Source: Luteimonas_C sp035250245 (GTDB lineage: Bacteria > Pseudomonadota > Gammaproteobacteria > Xanthomonadales > Xanthomonadaceae). From it: a stretch of DNA of 11,455 bases. The position numbers were made by a program, and so were the translations under genes. The notes below the pieces were generated by a model. The model saw nothing but the letters and a program-made list of their open reading frames with translations, ran no database searches and was not told where the DNA came from. The DNA lies in assembly GCA_035250245.1 (NCBI GenBank), contig DATFFH010000030.1, positions 1 through 11,455 on the forward strand, read 5' to 3'. Below, piece by piece: positions 5,776-11,455 of the stretch. Each line of letters opens with the position of its first letter. Position 1 is the first letter of the stretch.

Positions 5776-6201
5776 ATGAAGATCGACGGGACGCGCGCCA
5801 ATGATCGCGCCACCGAATTGGTGCTGGCCTATTACGCCGCATTCAACCGCGGCGATTGGACCGCGATGCTGGACTGCCTGGACGACCAGGTCGTCCACGA
5901 CCTCAACCAGGGTCCGCGCGAAACCGGGCGCGCGCAGTTCGCCGTCTTCCTGCAGCGGATGGCCGCCAGCTACCGCGAGCAGTTGGACGACATCGTGGTG
6001 ATGAGCTCGCCCGACGGCCGCCGCGCCGCCGCCGAGTACGTCGTGCGCGGCGAGTACCTGGCCGACGATGCAGGCCTGCCCAAGGCGCGCGGACAGAAGT
6101 ACGAATTGCCCGGCGGCGCCTTCTTCGAGGTCCGCGGCGGCAAGATCGCCCGGGTCAGCAATTACTACAACCTGCAGGAATGGCTGGCCCAGGTGTCCTG
6201 A
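5776..6201 (+). CDS. SnoaL/NTF2-like (ketosteroid isomerase-related) protein
   Basis: This 141-residue cytoplasmic protein fits the NTF2-like cone fold. An N-terminal helix with LVLAYYAAFNRGDWTAMLDCLDDQVVHD (15-42) is followed by a G-rich turn and helix (GRAQFAVFLQRMAASY, 51-66). The rest is beta-rich (IVVMSSPDGRRAAAEYVVRGEY, GQKYELPGGAFFEVRGGKIARVSNYYNLQEWL). The order and spacing match the SnoaL-like family, which includes isomerases, cyclases and many uncharacterised small proteins. Substrate and reaction cannot be stated. The ATG at 5776 is chosen over upstream in-frame codons because the domain begins right after it and the upstream frame runs through repeat sequence. It stands alone between two repeat elements and is probably a single-gene transcript. 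Confidence 0.85.
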   Translation: MKIDGTRANDRATELVLAYYAAFNRGDWTAMLDCLDDQVVHDLNQGPRETGRAQFAVFLQRMAASYREQLDDIVVMSSPDGRRAAAEYVVRGEYLADDAGLPKARGQKYELPGGAFFEVRGGKIARVSNYYNLQEWLAQVS

Positions 6202-6210
6202 CCGCTTTCT

Positions 6211-6283
6211 GTAGAGTCGAGCTTGCTCGACTGCTCTTGCCTTCATGTCCGGATGAAAAGCAGTCGAGCAGGCTCGACTCTAC
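6211..6283. repeat. 25-bp inverted repeat element (copy 2)
   Basis: The arms at 6211-6235 and 6259-6283 are reverse complements over 25 nt with one mismatch (t in gagcttgctcga against gagcctgctcga in copy 1). The loop is 23 nt, and its first bases (cttgc) match copy 1 at 3787-3865. It lies 9 nt after the SnoaL-like stop codon, again immediately 3' of a plus-strand gene. Confidence 0.9.
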
Positions 6284-6324
6284 AAAAGCCGGTTCGACAT
6301 AACGAATTTATGAGGCGCGGGGGC

Positions 6325-6330
6325 TATGCT
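6325..6330 (+). promoter_or_regulatory. Probable -10 element of the glycosyltransferase gene
   Basis: TATGCT is one base from the TACGCT form seen before the dehydratase gene and is a frequent -10 hexamer in Xanthomonadaceae. Transcription would begin near 6337 and leave about 21 nt before the ATG at 6358. If correct, it rules out the in-frame ATG at 6310. No -35 is evident. Confidence 0.4.
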
Positions 6331-6357
6331 GCGCCGCCGCCGAAACCGACGCTCGCG

Positions 6358-7872
6358 ATGCGCGCACTGTTCCGCTCCCCCGCTTTCCGCATCGCCCTGC
6401 TCGCCGTGGTCCTGGGCTTGGCCTTCCTGGGCACGCGCGGCATCTGGGATCCGGACGAAGGCCGCTACACCAACGTCGCGCTGAACATGTTGCACAGCGG
6501 CGATTGGCTCAATCCGCGCCGCAACGACGAAGTCGGCCACTGGACCAAGCCGCCGCTCACTTATTGGGCGATCGCCTCCAGCGTCGCGGTCTTCGGCAGC
6601 AATCCCTGGGCCGCGCGTCTGCCGACAGTGCTGTCCTACTTGCTCTGCGTCTGGCTGGCATGGCGGATTGGACGACGGCTGACGCCCGGCTCCGAACGCC
6701 ATGCGGCCCTGCTCTACGCGACCATGCTGCTGCCGGTCGGCGCCTCGCAGCTGATCACCACCGACTACGTGCTGGCCGCTTGCGAAACGCTGGCGCTGTG
6801 GGCCTTCGTCGAAGCCCGCTTCGGCAATATCCGAAAGTCCAAACGCTGGATCACGCTGATGTGGGTCGGCTTCGCCCTGGCGTTCCTGACCAAAGGCCCG
6901 CCCGGGCTGTTGCCGCTGCTGGTGGTGCTGGCTTTCGATCAGGCGATGCCGCAACGCGCCGGCCACCGCGTCTTCCGCGTCTCGGGTTTGCTGGTGTTCG
7001 CGCTGTTGGCTTTGCCTTGGTATGCGGCGGTGATCCACGGCAATCCGGGGCTGTTCGAATATTTCATCGGCGACGAAGTGGTGAACCGCGTCACCACCAA
7101 CGAATTCGGACGCCACGGCGAGTGGTACGGCTGGCTGGAAATCTACCTGCCGACCTTGTTGATCGGAACGCTGCCTTGGACCTTGCCGCTGTTGCGCTGG
7201 GCCCGCGGCGTGCCGGCATCGGTCAAGCGCTGGTGGCGCGATCCGCAGGCCCGGTCCGCGGAGGCGGCGCCGTTGCTGCTGTTGCTGTGGGTGCTGCTGC
7301 CGCTGCTCGTGTTCTGCGTGTCGAAATCGCGGATGCCGCTGTACATCCTGCCGCTGTTCGTGCCGCTGGCGCTGCTCGCGGCGCGGCAACGCGACATCGA
7401 AGGGCGCGCACCGCCGTCGTGGCGCTGGCTGCTGCCGTGGGCGGCCTTGTTGCTCGCCTTGAAACTGGCGACGTCGCTGTGGCCGACGCACAAGGATGCG
7501 GCGCAATGGGCGGACGCGATCCGCGAACGAGCACCGGACCCGGTGCGCGAAGTCGTATTCGTCGAAGACATGGCGCGCTACGGCCTGCATCTGCATCTGG
7601 GCGTATCCACCGAGATCGAGAAGCTTTCCTTGGATCCGGTGCCGCAGCCGCGCTTCAATCCTGAATACGACGAGCCGCTGGACGTGGAACTGCAGGAAGC
7701 CGAGACCGGCCTGGTCTGGGTCTGCAAACAGGACTTGTGGCCGCAGCTGCGGCAACGGATCGCTTCGCGCGGCTTCCGCGCGATCGCGCTCGGCGCGCCT
7801 TATCAGCGCCGGGTGATCTTTCGGGTGGAACCGCTCAACGCGAGCGCGCCAGCAACGTCAGCCCCTCGTTGA
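6358..7872 (+). CDS. ArnT/PMT-family membrane glycosyltransferase (GT39/GT83-like)
   Basis: This 504-residue polytopic inner-membrane protein probably moves a sugar from a polyprenyl-phosphate donor to lipid A, another glycan or a protein on the periplasmic side. After the first helix (about 10-26) comes WDPDEGRYTNVALNM (30-44), the acidic D-E-x-R-Y motif in the first periplasmic loop of the ArnT/PMT families, and then HWTKPPLTYW (61-70). D136 in TTDYVLA lies in the second conserved acidic region, and FLTKGPPGLLP (176-186) is also typical. A series of Leu-rich helices continues to about residue 380, and the last 110 residues are soluble and probably periplasmic. E. coli ArnT is about 550 residues. 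No other arn genes are nearby, so acceptor and sugar are unknown. The ATG 6358 start is preferred to ATG 6310 because of the -10 element between them. Confidence 0.88.
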   Translation: MRALFRSPAFRIALLAVVLGLAFLGTRGIWDPDEGRYTNVALNMLHSGDWLNPRRNDEVGHWTKPPLTYWAIASSVAVFGSNPWAARLPTVLSYLLCVWLAWRIGRRLTPGSERHAALLYATMLLPVGASQLITTDYVLAACETLALWAFVEARFGNIRKSKRWITLMWVGFALAFLTKGPPGLLPLLVVLAFDQAMPQRAGHRVFRVSGLLVFALLALPWYAAVIHGNPGLFEYFIGDEVVNRVTTNEFGRHGEWYGWLEIYLPTLLIGTLPWTLPLLRWARGVPASVKRWWRDPQARSAEAAPLLLLLWVLLPLLVFCVSKSRMPLYILPLFVPLALLAARQRDIEGRAPPSWRWLLPWAALLLALKLATSLWPTHKDAAQWADAIRERAPDPVREVVFVEDMARYGLHLHLGVSTEIEKLSLDPVPQPRFNPEYDEPLDVELQEAETGLVWVCKQDLWPQLRQRIASRGFRAIALGAPYQRRVIFRVEPLNASAPATSAPR

Positions 7873-8449
7873 GCAACAGGCGAGTGGCCGCCGCGCGCTG
7901 CGGCAACGGCACGTCTTTCAACGCATCCAGCATCCAGCCCATCGAACGACAGCGCGCATCGCGGCTGGCGCGGTCGTTGCCGGTAGCGGTGAGGCCGGCG
8001 AGGAAGCCGTCGTGCAACAGCGTCGCGGTGACGCCGGCCGATTTCAGCACCTGGCGCGCCGCGACCGGATCGTAAGGTTGCGGCGGGCTCTGCACGCCGG
8101 CGGTTGCGATGTCGGCGATCGCGGCGACGAAGCGGTCGCGGCTGGCCGGGCCTAATCGATTCGCAGCGCGGCCGATCGATTCCAGGCTGCGATCGGCGTC
8201 CGGTTCCAGCAACCGGCACATGGTCTGCGCTTCCTGCGGAATCTGCGCCGAGGCGTGCACGGCCTGAAACAGGCCGTCGATGGAACTGTCCGGCGCGCGC
8301 ATCAGCACGCCGCCGGCTTCGCCGATCAGGGCGTCGACGTCGATTTCGGACAACGCTTGCTGGATGTCCTGCACGTCGTAGCGTTGCGCGGCCGACGCAT
8401 TCAGAGTCAGCGCCATGCCCAGCACGATCGCAGGAAGATGTTTGCCCAT
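7835..8449 (-). CDS. Exported protein of unknown function
   Basis: This 204-residue protein has a Sec-type signal peptide, MGKHLPAIVLGMALTLNASA, with likely cleavage in the ASA-AQ region. It is therefore predicted to be periplasmic. The mature part is mostly alpha-helical in pattern (DVQDIQQALSEIDVDALIGEAG, PVAARQVLKSAGV, MGWMLDALKDVPLPQRAAATRLLLNEGL). It has two cysteines outside the signal region (MCRLLEP and ARCRSMGW), which could form a disulfide. I recognise no family. The ATG at 8447-8449 is chosen over an upstream in-frame ATG at 8495-8497 because it begins the signal peptide and is preceded by GAGGAG on the minus strand. Its last 38 bp overlap the convergent glycosyltransferase gene. 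Confidence 0.8.
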   Translation of the reverse strand: MGKHLPAIVLGMALTLNASAAQRYDVQDIQQALSEIDVDALIGEAGGVLMRAPDSSIDGLFQAVHASAQIPQEAQTMCRLLEPDADRSLESIGRAANRLGPASRDRFVAAIADIATAGVQSPPQPYDPVAARQVLKSAGVTATLLHDGFLAGLTATGNDRASRDARCRSMGWMLDALKDVPLPQRAAATRLLLNEGLTLLARSR

Positions 8450-8520
8450 AGGCTCCTCGCAGTGCCGCGAGTCTAGAGCAGCGTTTCTGAACCGCACACT
8501 CCGCTTTTTGGGTGCGGCTT

Positions 8521-8613
8521 TGTAGGAGCGGCTTTAGCCGCGAGCTCTTTCCTGCAAATCGCGGCGTCGCAGCGATTTGGGAGAGAAAGCTCGCGGCTGA
8601 AGCCGCTCCCACA
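8521..8613. repeat. Paired REP element (inverted pair)
   Basis: The left arm starts tgtaggagcggctttagccg (8521), and the right arm ending at 8613 is its near-complete reverse complement (tgtgggagcggcttcagccg when read on the minus strand). A second stem, caaatcgc (8555-8562) with gcgatttg (8572-8579), closes the centre, so the whole 93 bp can fold into one long hairpin. It lies between the bioC stop and the exported-protein start, 14 nt past bioC. A single arm of the same family is at 5691-5721. Confidence 0.9.
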
Positions 8614-8627
8614 AGAGCAAAAACGGT

Positions 8628-9506
8628 TCAGCGCCGGCGGATGGGGATACGGTCGACCGGTATCGCGGTCACATCATGGCCACCGATCCGGATCGGCGCG
8701 CCCGGCGGCGGCGCCCAGGCCTGGGCGTAGACCACCTCCCAAGTCGCCGGCAGCAGGCCGTCGCTGCGCCGTTCGGCTTCGTAAGCGGCCGAGGCGGCGG
8801 CGAAGCGCGCGCGTCCGGTCAGCGTATGGCGGCGCGTGCGCAAGGCGTTGGTCGCGCCGAGCGCTTGCAGTTCGCGCATCAGCGCGGCCATATCGGAATA
8901 GCCCGGCACGAACAGATCGCGATCCAGCACCGGATCGCGGAATCCGGCCTGCACCATCGCATCGCCGAACTGCGCGATCGACGCGAACGGGCTGACGTGC
9001 GGCGCCGCGTCGGCCTGGGCGAACGCGGCACGCAATTCGATCAGCGTTTCCGGCCCGAAACTGGACACCAGCAGGCGTGCGCCCGGCTTGAGCACGCGGC
9101 GGAATTCGGCGAACAGCGCGGGCAGGTCGTCGATCCACTGCACGCACAGGTTGGAGAACAGCACATCGACGCTGGCGTCGGCCAGCGGCAGCGCGCGCGC
9201 ATCGGCGCAGATACGGTCGAACGAGCGCAGCCATCCGCTGCGCTTTTTCGCCTCGCGCAACATCGGCAAGGCGATGTCCAGCGCGAGCACGCGCGACTTC
9301 GGCCAACGCTTGCGCATCGCGGCCGAGGCGTGGCCGGGGCCGCAGCCCAGATCGACGACGGTTTGCGGTTGCTTGTCTTCCAGGTAGTCGAGCGATTCGA
9401 GCAGTCGCGACTCGACCTCGCGCTGCAGCGCGGCGGCGGCTTCGTAGCCCTGCGCGGAACGCGAGAAGGCGCGGCGGACTTGGCGGGTATCGAATACGTC
9501 GTTCAT
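8628..9506 (-). CDS. bioC: BioC, malonyl-ACP O-methyltransferase
   Basis: This enzyme methylates the free carboxyl of malonyl-ACP with S-adenosylmethionine so that fatty-acid synthesis can extend it to pimeloyl-ACP methyl ester, the first committed step of biotin synthesis. It is 292 residues. The N-terminal FSRSAQGYEAAAALQREV (14-31) is the typical BioC entry. SAM motif I is VVDLGCGPGH (50-59), the acidic D77 follows in LALDIALPML, and FSNLCVQWIDDLP (117-129) is the BioC form of motif IV. VLKPGARLLVSSFGPETL (138-155) follows. It is somewhat longer than the E. coli enzyme (251). The ATG at 9504-9506 lies 15 nt after the bioH stop, with only a weak ribosome-binding site. Expression may therefore depend on coupling to bioH translation. 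Confidence 0.95.
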   Translation of the reverse strand: MNDVFDTRQVRRAFSRSAQGYEAAAALQREVESRLLESLDYLEDKQPQTVVDLGCGPGHASAAMRKRWPKSRVLALDIALPMLREAKKRSGWLRSFDRICADARALPLADASVDVLFSNLCVQWIDDLPALFAEFRRVLKPGARLLVSSFGPETLIELRAAFAQADAAPHVSPFASIAQFGDAMVQAGFRDPVLDRDLFVPGYSDMAALMRELQALGATNALRTRRHTLTGRARFAAASAAYEAERRSDGLLPATWEVVYAQAWAPPPGAPIRIGGHDVTAIPVDRIPIRRR

Positions 9507-9695
9507 GCCGTTGCTTCGTTTTCAGCCGTCATTTCCGCGAAAGCGGGAATCCAGTGACTTTGACTCTCCAGAAAGTGGCGACGCGAGATCATTGGATGGC
9601 GCGCCCTCACCCAACCCTCTCCCGCCAGCGGGAGAGGGCTCAAGCCAAGTCGCTGGATTCCCGGTTTCGCGGGAATGACGGCTTGAAGCAACGGC
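9507..9695. repeat. Composite palindromic repeat at the bioH-bioC junction
   Basis: Nested structure: 34-nt arms at 9525-9558 and 9649-9682 match as reverse complements at 31 of 34 positions. Each arm carries ATTCCC-N8-GGGAAT or a one-base variant, the layout of the dRS3-type repeat of Neisseria and similar repeats in other proteobacteria. Between them is a REP hairpin, ccctctcccgc (9615-9625) with gcgggagaggg (9628-9638), related to the repeat upstream of mnmG. Outside the arms an 11-nt perfect inverted repeat, gccgttgcttc (9507-9517) against 9685-9695, extends the palindrome to the base next to the bioC ATG. The element encodes no protein of its own, but the bioH frame reads through it. Confidence 0.88.
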
Positions 9696-10466
9696 AAAAG
9701 CGTCGATCGCCTGCGCGACTTCGTCCGCATGGCCCAGGAACGGCGCGTGCCCGCCGCCGGGAATTTCCAGGAATTGCGAATGCGGCGCGAGCGCGGCAGC
9801 GGCGCGCATGCCGGCCGGCGGCACCAGACGGTCGCGTCGGCCGGAGATCCACAGACTCGGAACTTGGAGTTGTGGAAGCGATTCGCGCAGATCGGTTTCG
9901 TCGAGCAGCGTCAATCCCTGCTGCAGCACCCTCGGCGCAGGTTCGCCACGCGCGAACAGTTGCTGGCGCAAGGTGCGCAGTTCCTCGCGGCCGTGTTCGG
10001 CACCGATCGTATCCAGCACCAGAAAACGGTCGAGCGTGCTGCGATAGTCGCTTTCCAGATCGTCGGCGAACTGCGAAAACACCTGCGGCGACACCGCATG
10101 CGGCCACGGCCGGCCGTCGGCGCCGTCGTCGACCACGAACCGCGGCGTGGCGCTGATCATGACCAGGCCGCGCACCTGCGGCGAAGTCGCTGCGGCGCGC
10201 AGTGCGAACAGGCCGCCGAGCGACCAGCCGATCCAGATCGCCGGCGGCGTGCGCGCGGCGATTTCGGCGACACTCACGTCCAATTCGAGCGGCGTCGCGT
10301 CTTCGCGGCTATAGCCGTGTCCGGGCAGATCGATGCAATGCAGCGTGTAGCGGTCGCGCAAGCGCGCGACCAGCGGCGCGAACACGCCACCGTGCATGGC
10401 CCAACCGTGGATGAGCACCAGCGCCGGGCCGTCGCCGGCGACCTCAATGTGCAGCCCGGCGTTCAA
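9522..10466 (-). CDS. bioH: BioH, pimeloyl-ACP methyl ester carboxylesterase, with repeat-encoded C-terminal tail
   Basis: This alpha/beta hydrolase removes the methyl group from pimeloyl-ACP methyl ester, ending chain elongation and yielding pimeloyl-ACP for BioF. The predicted triad is S82 in GWSLGG (80-85), D212 in SGRRDRLVP and H240 in GGGHAPFLGH. LVLIHGW (17-22 region) forms the oxyanion segment and DLPGHGYS (46-53) is also conserved. The start is TTG at 10464-10466, overlapping the bioF TGA. It makes the distance to LVLIHGW and the position of S82 the same as in E. coli BioH. The usual protein ends near residue 260. Here the frame continues for about 54 residues (261-314) encoded by the repeat at 9525-9682, including PSPAGGRGLGEG and SLDSRFRGNDG. 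The tail is predicted to be disordered, and the catalytic core is complete. Confidence 0.93.
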   Translation of the reverse strand: MNAGLHIEVAGDGPALVLIHGWAMHGGVFAPLVARLRDRYTLHCIDLPGHGYSREDATPLELDVSVAEIAARTPPAIWIGWSLGGLFALRAAATSPQVRGLVMISATPRFVVDDGADGRPWPHAVSPQVFSQFADDLESDYRSTLDRFLVLDTIGAEHGREELRTLRQQLFARGEPAPRVLQQGLTLLDETDLRESLPQLQVPSLWISGRRDRLVPPAGMRAAAALAPHSQFLEIPGGGHAPFLGHADEVAQAIDAFAVASSRHSRETGNPATWLEPSPAGGRGLGEGAPSNDLASPLSGESKSLDSRFRGNDG

Positions 10467-11455
10467 ACGGCGGGGGTCGCGACGGACGCGCTTTCGAGTC
10501 GATCGCGCGCGCGCGACAAAGTGTCGATCAAGCCATCGATTTCCGCCGCGCTGTGCAGCGTCGACAACGTGATGCGCAAGCGCGCGCCGCCTTCCGGCAC
10601 GGTCGGCGGGCGGATGGCGGCGACCCAGTAACCGGCGTCTTCCAGCGCTTGCGCGTATGCCAGCGCACGCGCTTCGCTGCCGCACACGAAAGGCTGGATC
10701 GGCGTATCCGAAGGCAACAACTCCAGGCCATGCGCGGCGGCGGAAGTGCGCAGGCGCACGATCGATTCGCGCAATTTCACCCGCCGCCATTCCTCGCGCC
10801 GCGCGATCTTCACCGCAGCCAGCGTCGCCGCCGCCTGCGCGGGCGGGATCGCGGTGCTGTACACATAAGGACGCGCCGTTTCGGACAGATGGCCGATCAC
10901 GGTGTCGTCGCCGACCAGTACCGCGCCGTAACCGCCGAGCGCCTTGCCCAACGTGACCAGCTGCAGCGGCACGTCGGCCGGCCCCAGGCCGCTGAACGCG
11001 ACGCTGCCGCGCCCGCTCGGGCCGAGCACGCCGACGCCGTGCGCATCGTCCACGTACACCAGCGCCTGCTGCATGCGCGCGGCCAGCATCAGCGCGCGCA
11101 GCGGGGCGATATCGCCGTCCATGCTGAATACGCCATCGGTCGCCAGCATCGCCGCGCCGTCGGGCACGCTGCGCAATTGGCGCAACGCGCCTTCCGCGTC
11201 GGCGTGCGGATAGCGGCGCAGGCGGCAATCGGCCAGGCGCGCGGCGTCGATCAGGCTGGCGTGGTTCAGGCGGTCCTGTACGCAGATGTCGTCGTTGCCG
11301 AGCAGCGATTGCACCACCGCCAGATTGGCCAGGAAACCGCTGCCCAGCAGCAGGCCGCGCGGATATTCCAGCCATTCGGCGATTTCCCGCTCCAGCGCTT
11401 CGTGCGCGGCGTGGTGACCGCAAACCAGATGCGAAGCGGTGCTGCCGACGCCGTC
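10463..11455 (-). CDS. bioF: BioF, 8-amino-7-oxononanoate synthase, 5' end outside window
   Basis: This PLP-dependent alpha-oxoamine synthase condenses pimeloyl-ACP with L-alanine to give KAPA, with release of CO2. The window holds 330 residues to the TGA at 10463-10465. The family is about 385-400 long, so roughly 55-70 N-terminal residues are missing. Seen in window numbering: GSTASHLVCGHHAAHEALE (4-22), the substrate and PLP entry region; ATDGVFSMDGDIAPL; VYVDDAHGVGVLGPSGRGS with the PLP-ring Asp/His around 136-139; and the Schiff-base lysine K171 in VTLGKALGGYGA. The C-terminal domain has TPIQPFVCGSE and RPPTVPEGGARLRITLS, also typical. The frame is open to the window end. It overlaps the bioH start, so the three bio genes form one operon reading leftwards. 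Confidence 0.96.
   Translation of the reverse strand, partial: DGVGSTASHLVCGHHAAHEALEREIAEWLEYPRGLLLGSGFLANLAVVQSLLGNDDICVQDRLNHASLIDAARLADCRLRRYPHADAEGALRQLRSVPDGAAMLATDGVFSMDGDIAPLRALMLAARMQQALVYVDDAHGVGVLGPSGRGSVAFSGLGPADVPLQLVTLGKALGGYGAVLVGDDTVIGHLSETARPYVYSTAIPPAQAAATLAAVKIARREEWRRVKLRESIVRLRTSAAAHGLELLPSDTPIQPFVCGSEARALAYAQALEDAGYWVAAIRPPTVPEGGARLRITLSTLHSAAEIDGLIDTLSRARDRLESASVATPAV

Noticed and set aside
4851..5813. 320-codon minus-strand frame opposite the MHYT gene
   Set aside because: It is a His/Arg/Gln-rich antisense shadow. The MHYT reading has clear motifs and membrane helices.
6280..7755. 491-codon open frame on the minus strand
   Set aside because: It is antisense to the glycosyltransferase. 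The Gln/Arg/His-rich low-complexity reading is typical of a shadow of a Leu-rich membrane gene.
9503..9730. 75-codon minus-strand frame with WIPAFAEMT and LPLAGEGWVRA, ending on the bioC ATG
   Set aside because: It is an alternative reading of the palindromic repeat. Such peptides appear wherever these repeats occur.
9522..11423. 633-codon continuous frame that might look like a fusion protein
   Set aside because: Only its last 314 codons are BioH. The first part is an out-of-frame reading of bioF with no recognisable domain.

Overview
The window is GC-rich DNA from a gammaproteobacterium, most likely a member of the Lysobacteraceae/Xanthomonadaceae (Lysobacter-like). This is an inference from the GC-rich third codon positions, the bioF-bioH-bioC gene order, TACGCT/TATGCT-type -10 elements, and several families of REP-like palindromes that I know from that group. 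No species can be named from the sequence alone.

Layout. (1) Positions 1-1595, minus strand: the first 531 codons of mnmG (tRNA wobble-uridine modification), cut by the window edge. (2) Positions 1596-2124 hold no convincing protein gene. They contain a REP-type repeat, a near-consensus sigma-54 promoter and a strong plus-strand terminator. Together these outline a candidate small RNA of about 114 nt, followed by another inverted repeat. (3) Positions 2125-2673, minus strand: a Tyr/Gly-rich lipoprotein. It diverges from a PLP-dependent threonine/serine dehydratase-like enzyme (2797-3759, plus), which appears to be leaderless. (4) Positions 4076-5642, plus strand: a two-gene unit with an ACT-like/V4R protein and a stand-alone MHYT membrane sensor. 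Neither carries an output domain. (5) Positions 5776-6201, plus: a small SnoaL/NTF2-like protein. Positions 6358-7872, plus: an ArnT/PMT-like membrane glycosyltransferase. (6) Positions 7835-8449, minus: a small exported protein of unknown function whose 3' end overlaps the glycosyltransferase gene. (7) Positions 8628-11455, minus: the biotin genes bioF (5' end outside the window), bioH and bioC, which make pimeloyl-ACP and convert it to KAPA.

How the genes work together. BioC methylates malonyl-ACP so that fatty-acid synthesis can build a pimeloyl chain, BioH removes the methyl group, and BioF condenses pimeloyl-ACP with alanine. The three genes are packed tightly: the bioF stop overlaps a TTG start of bioH, and there are 15 nt between bioH and bioC. 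The V4R and MHYT genes look like a co-transcribed sensory pair. The other genes show no shared pathway.

Most interesting points. First, the candidate sigma-54-driven small RNA upstream of mnmG has GGA motifs in a hairpin loop. Second, a composite repeat has inserted at the 3' end of bioH, adding about 54 repeat-encoded residues and building a large inverted repeat that reaches to the bioC start codon. Third, the V4R protein keeps the E-x2-C-x7-C zinc-site spacing known from phenol-sensing regulators but lacks their output domains. I see no CRISPR array, phage, IS transposase, tRNA or rRNA.
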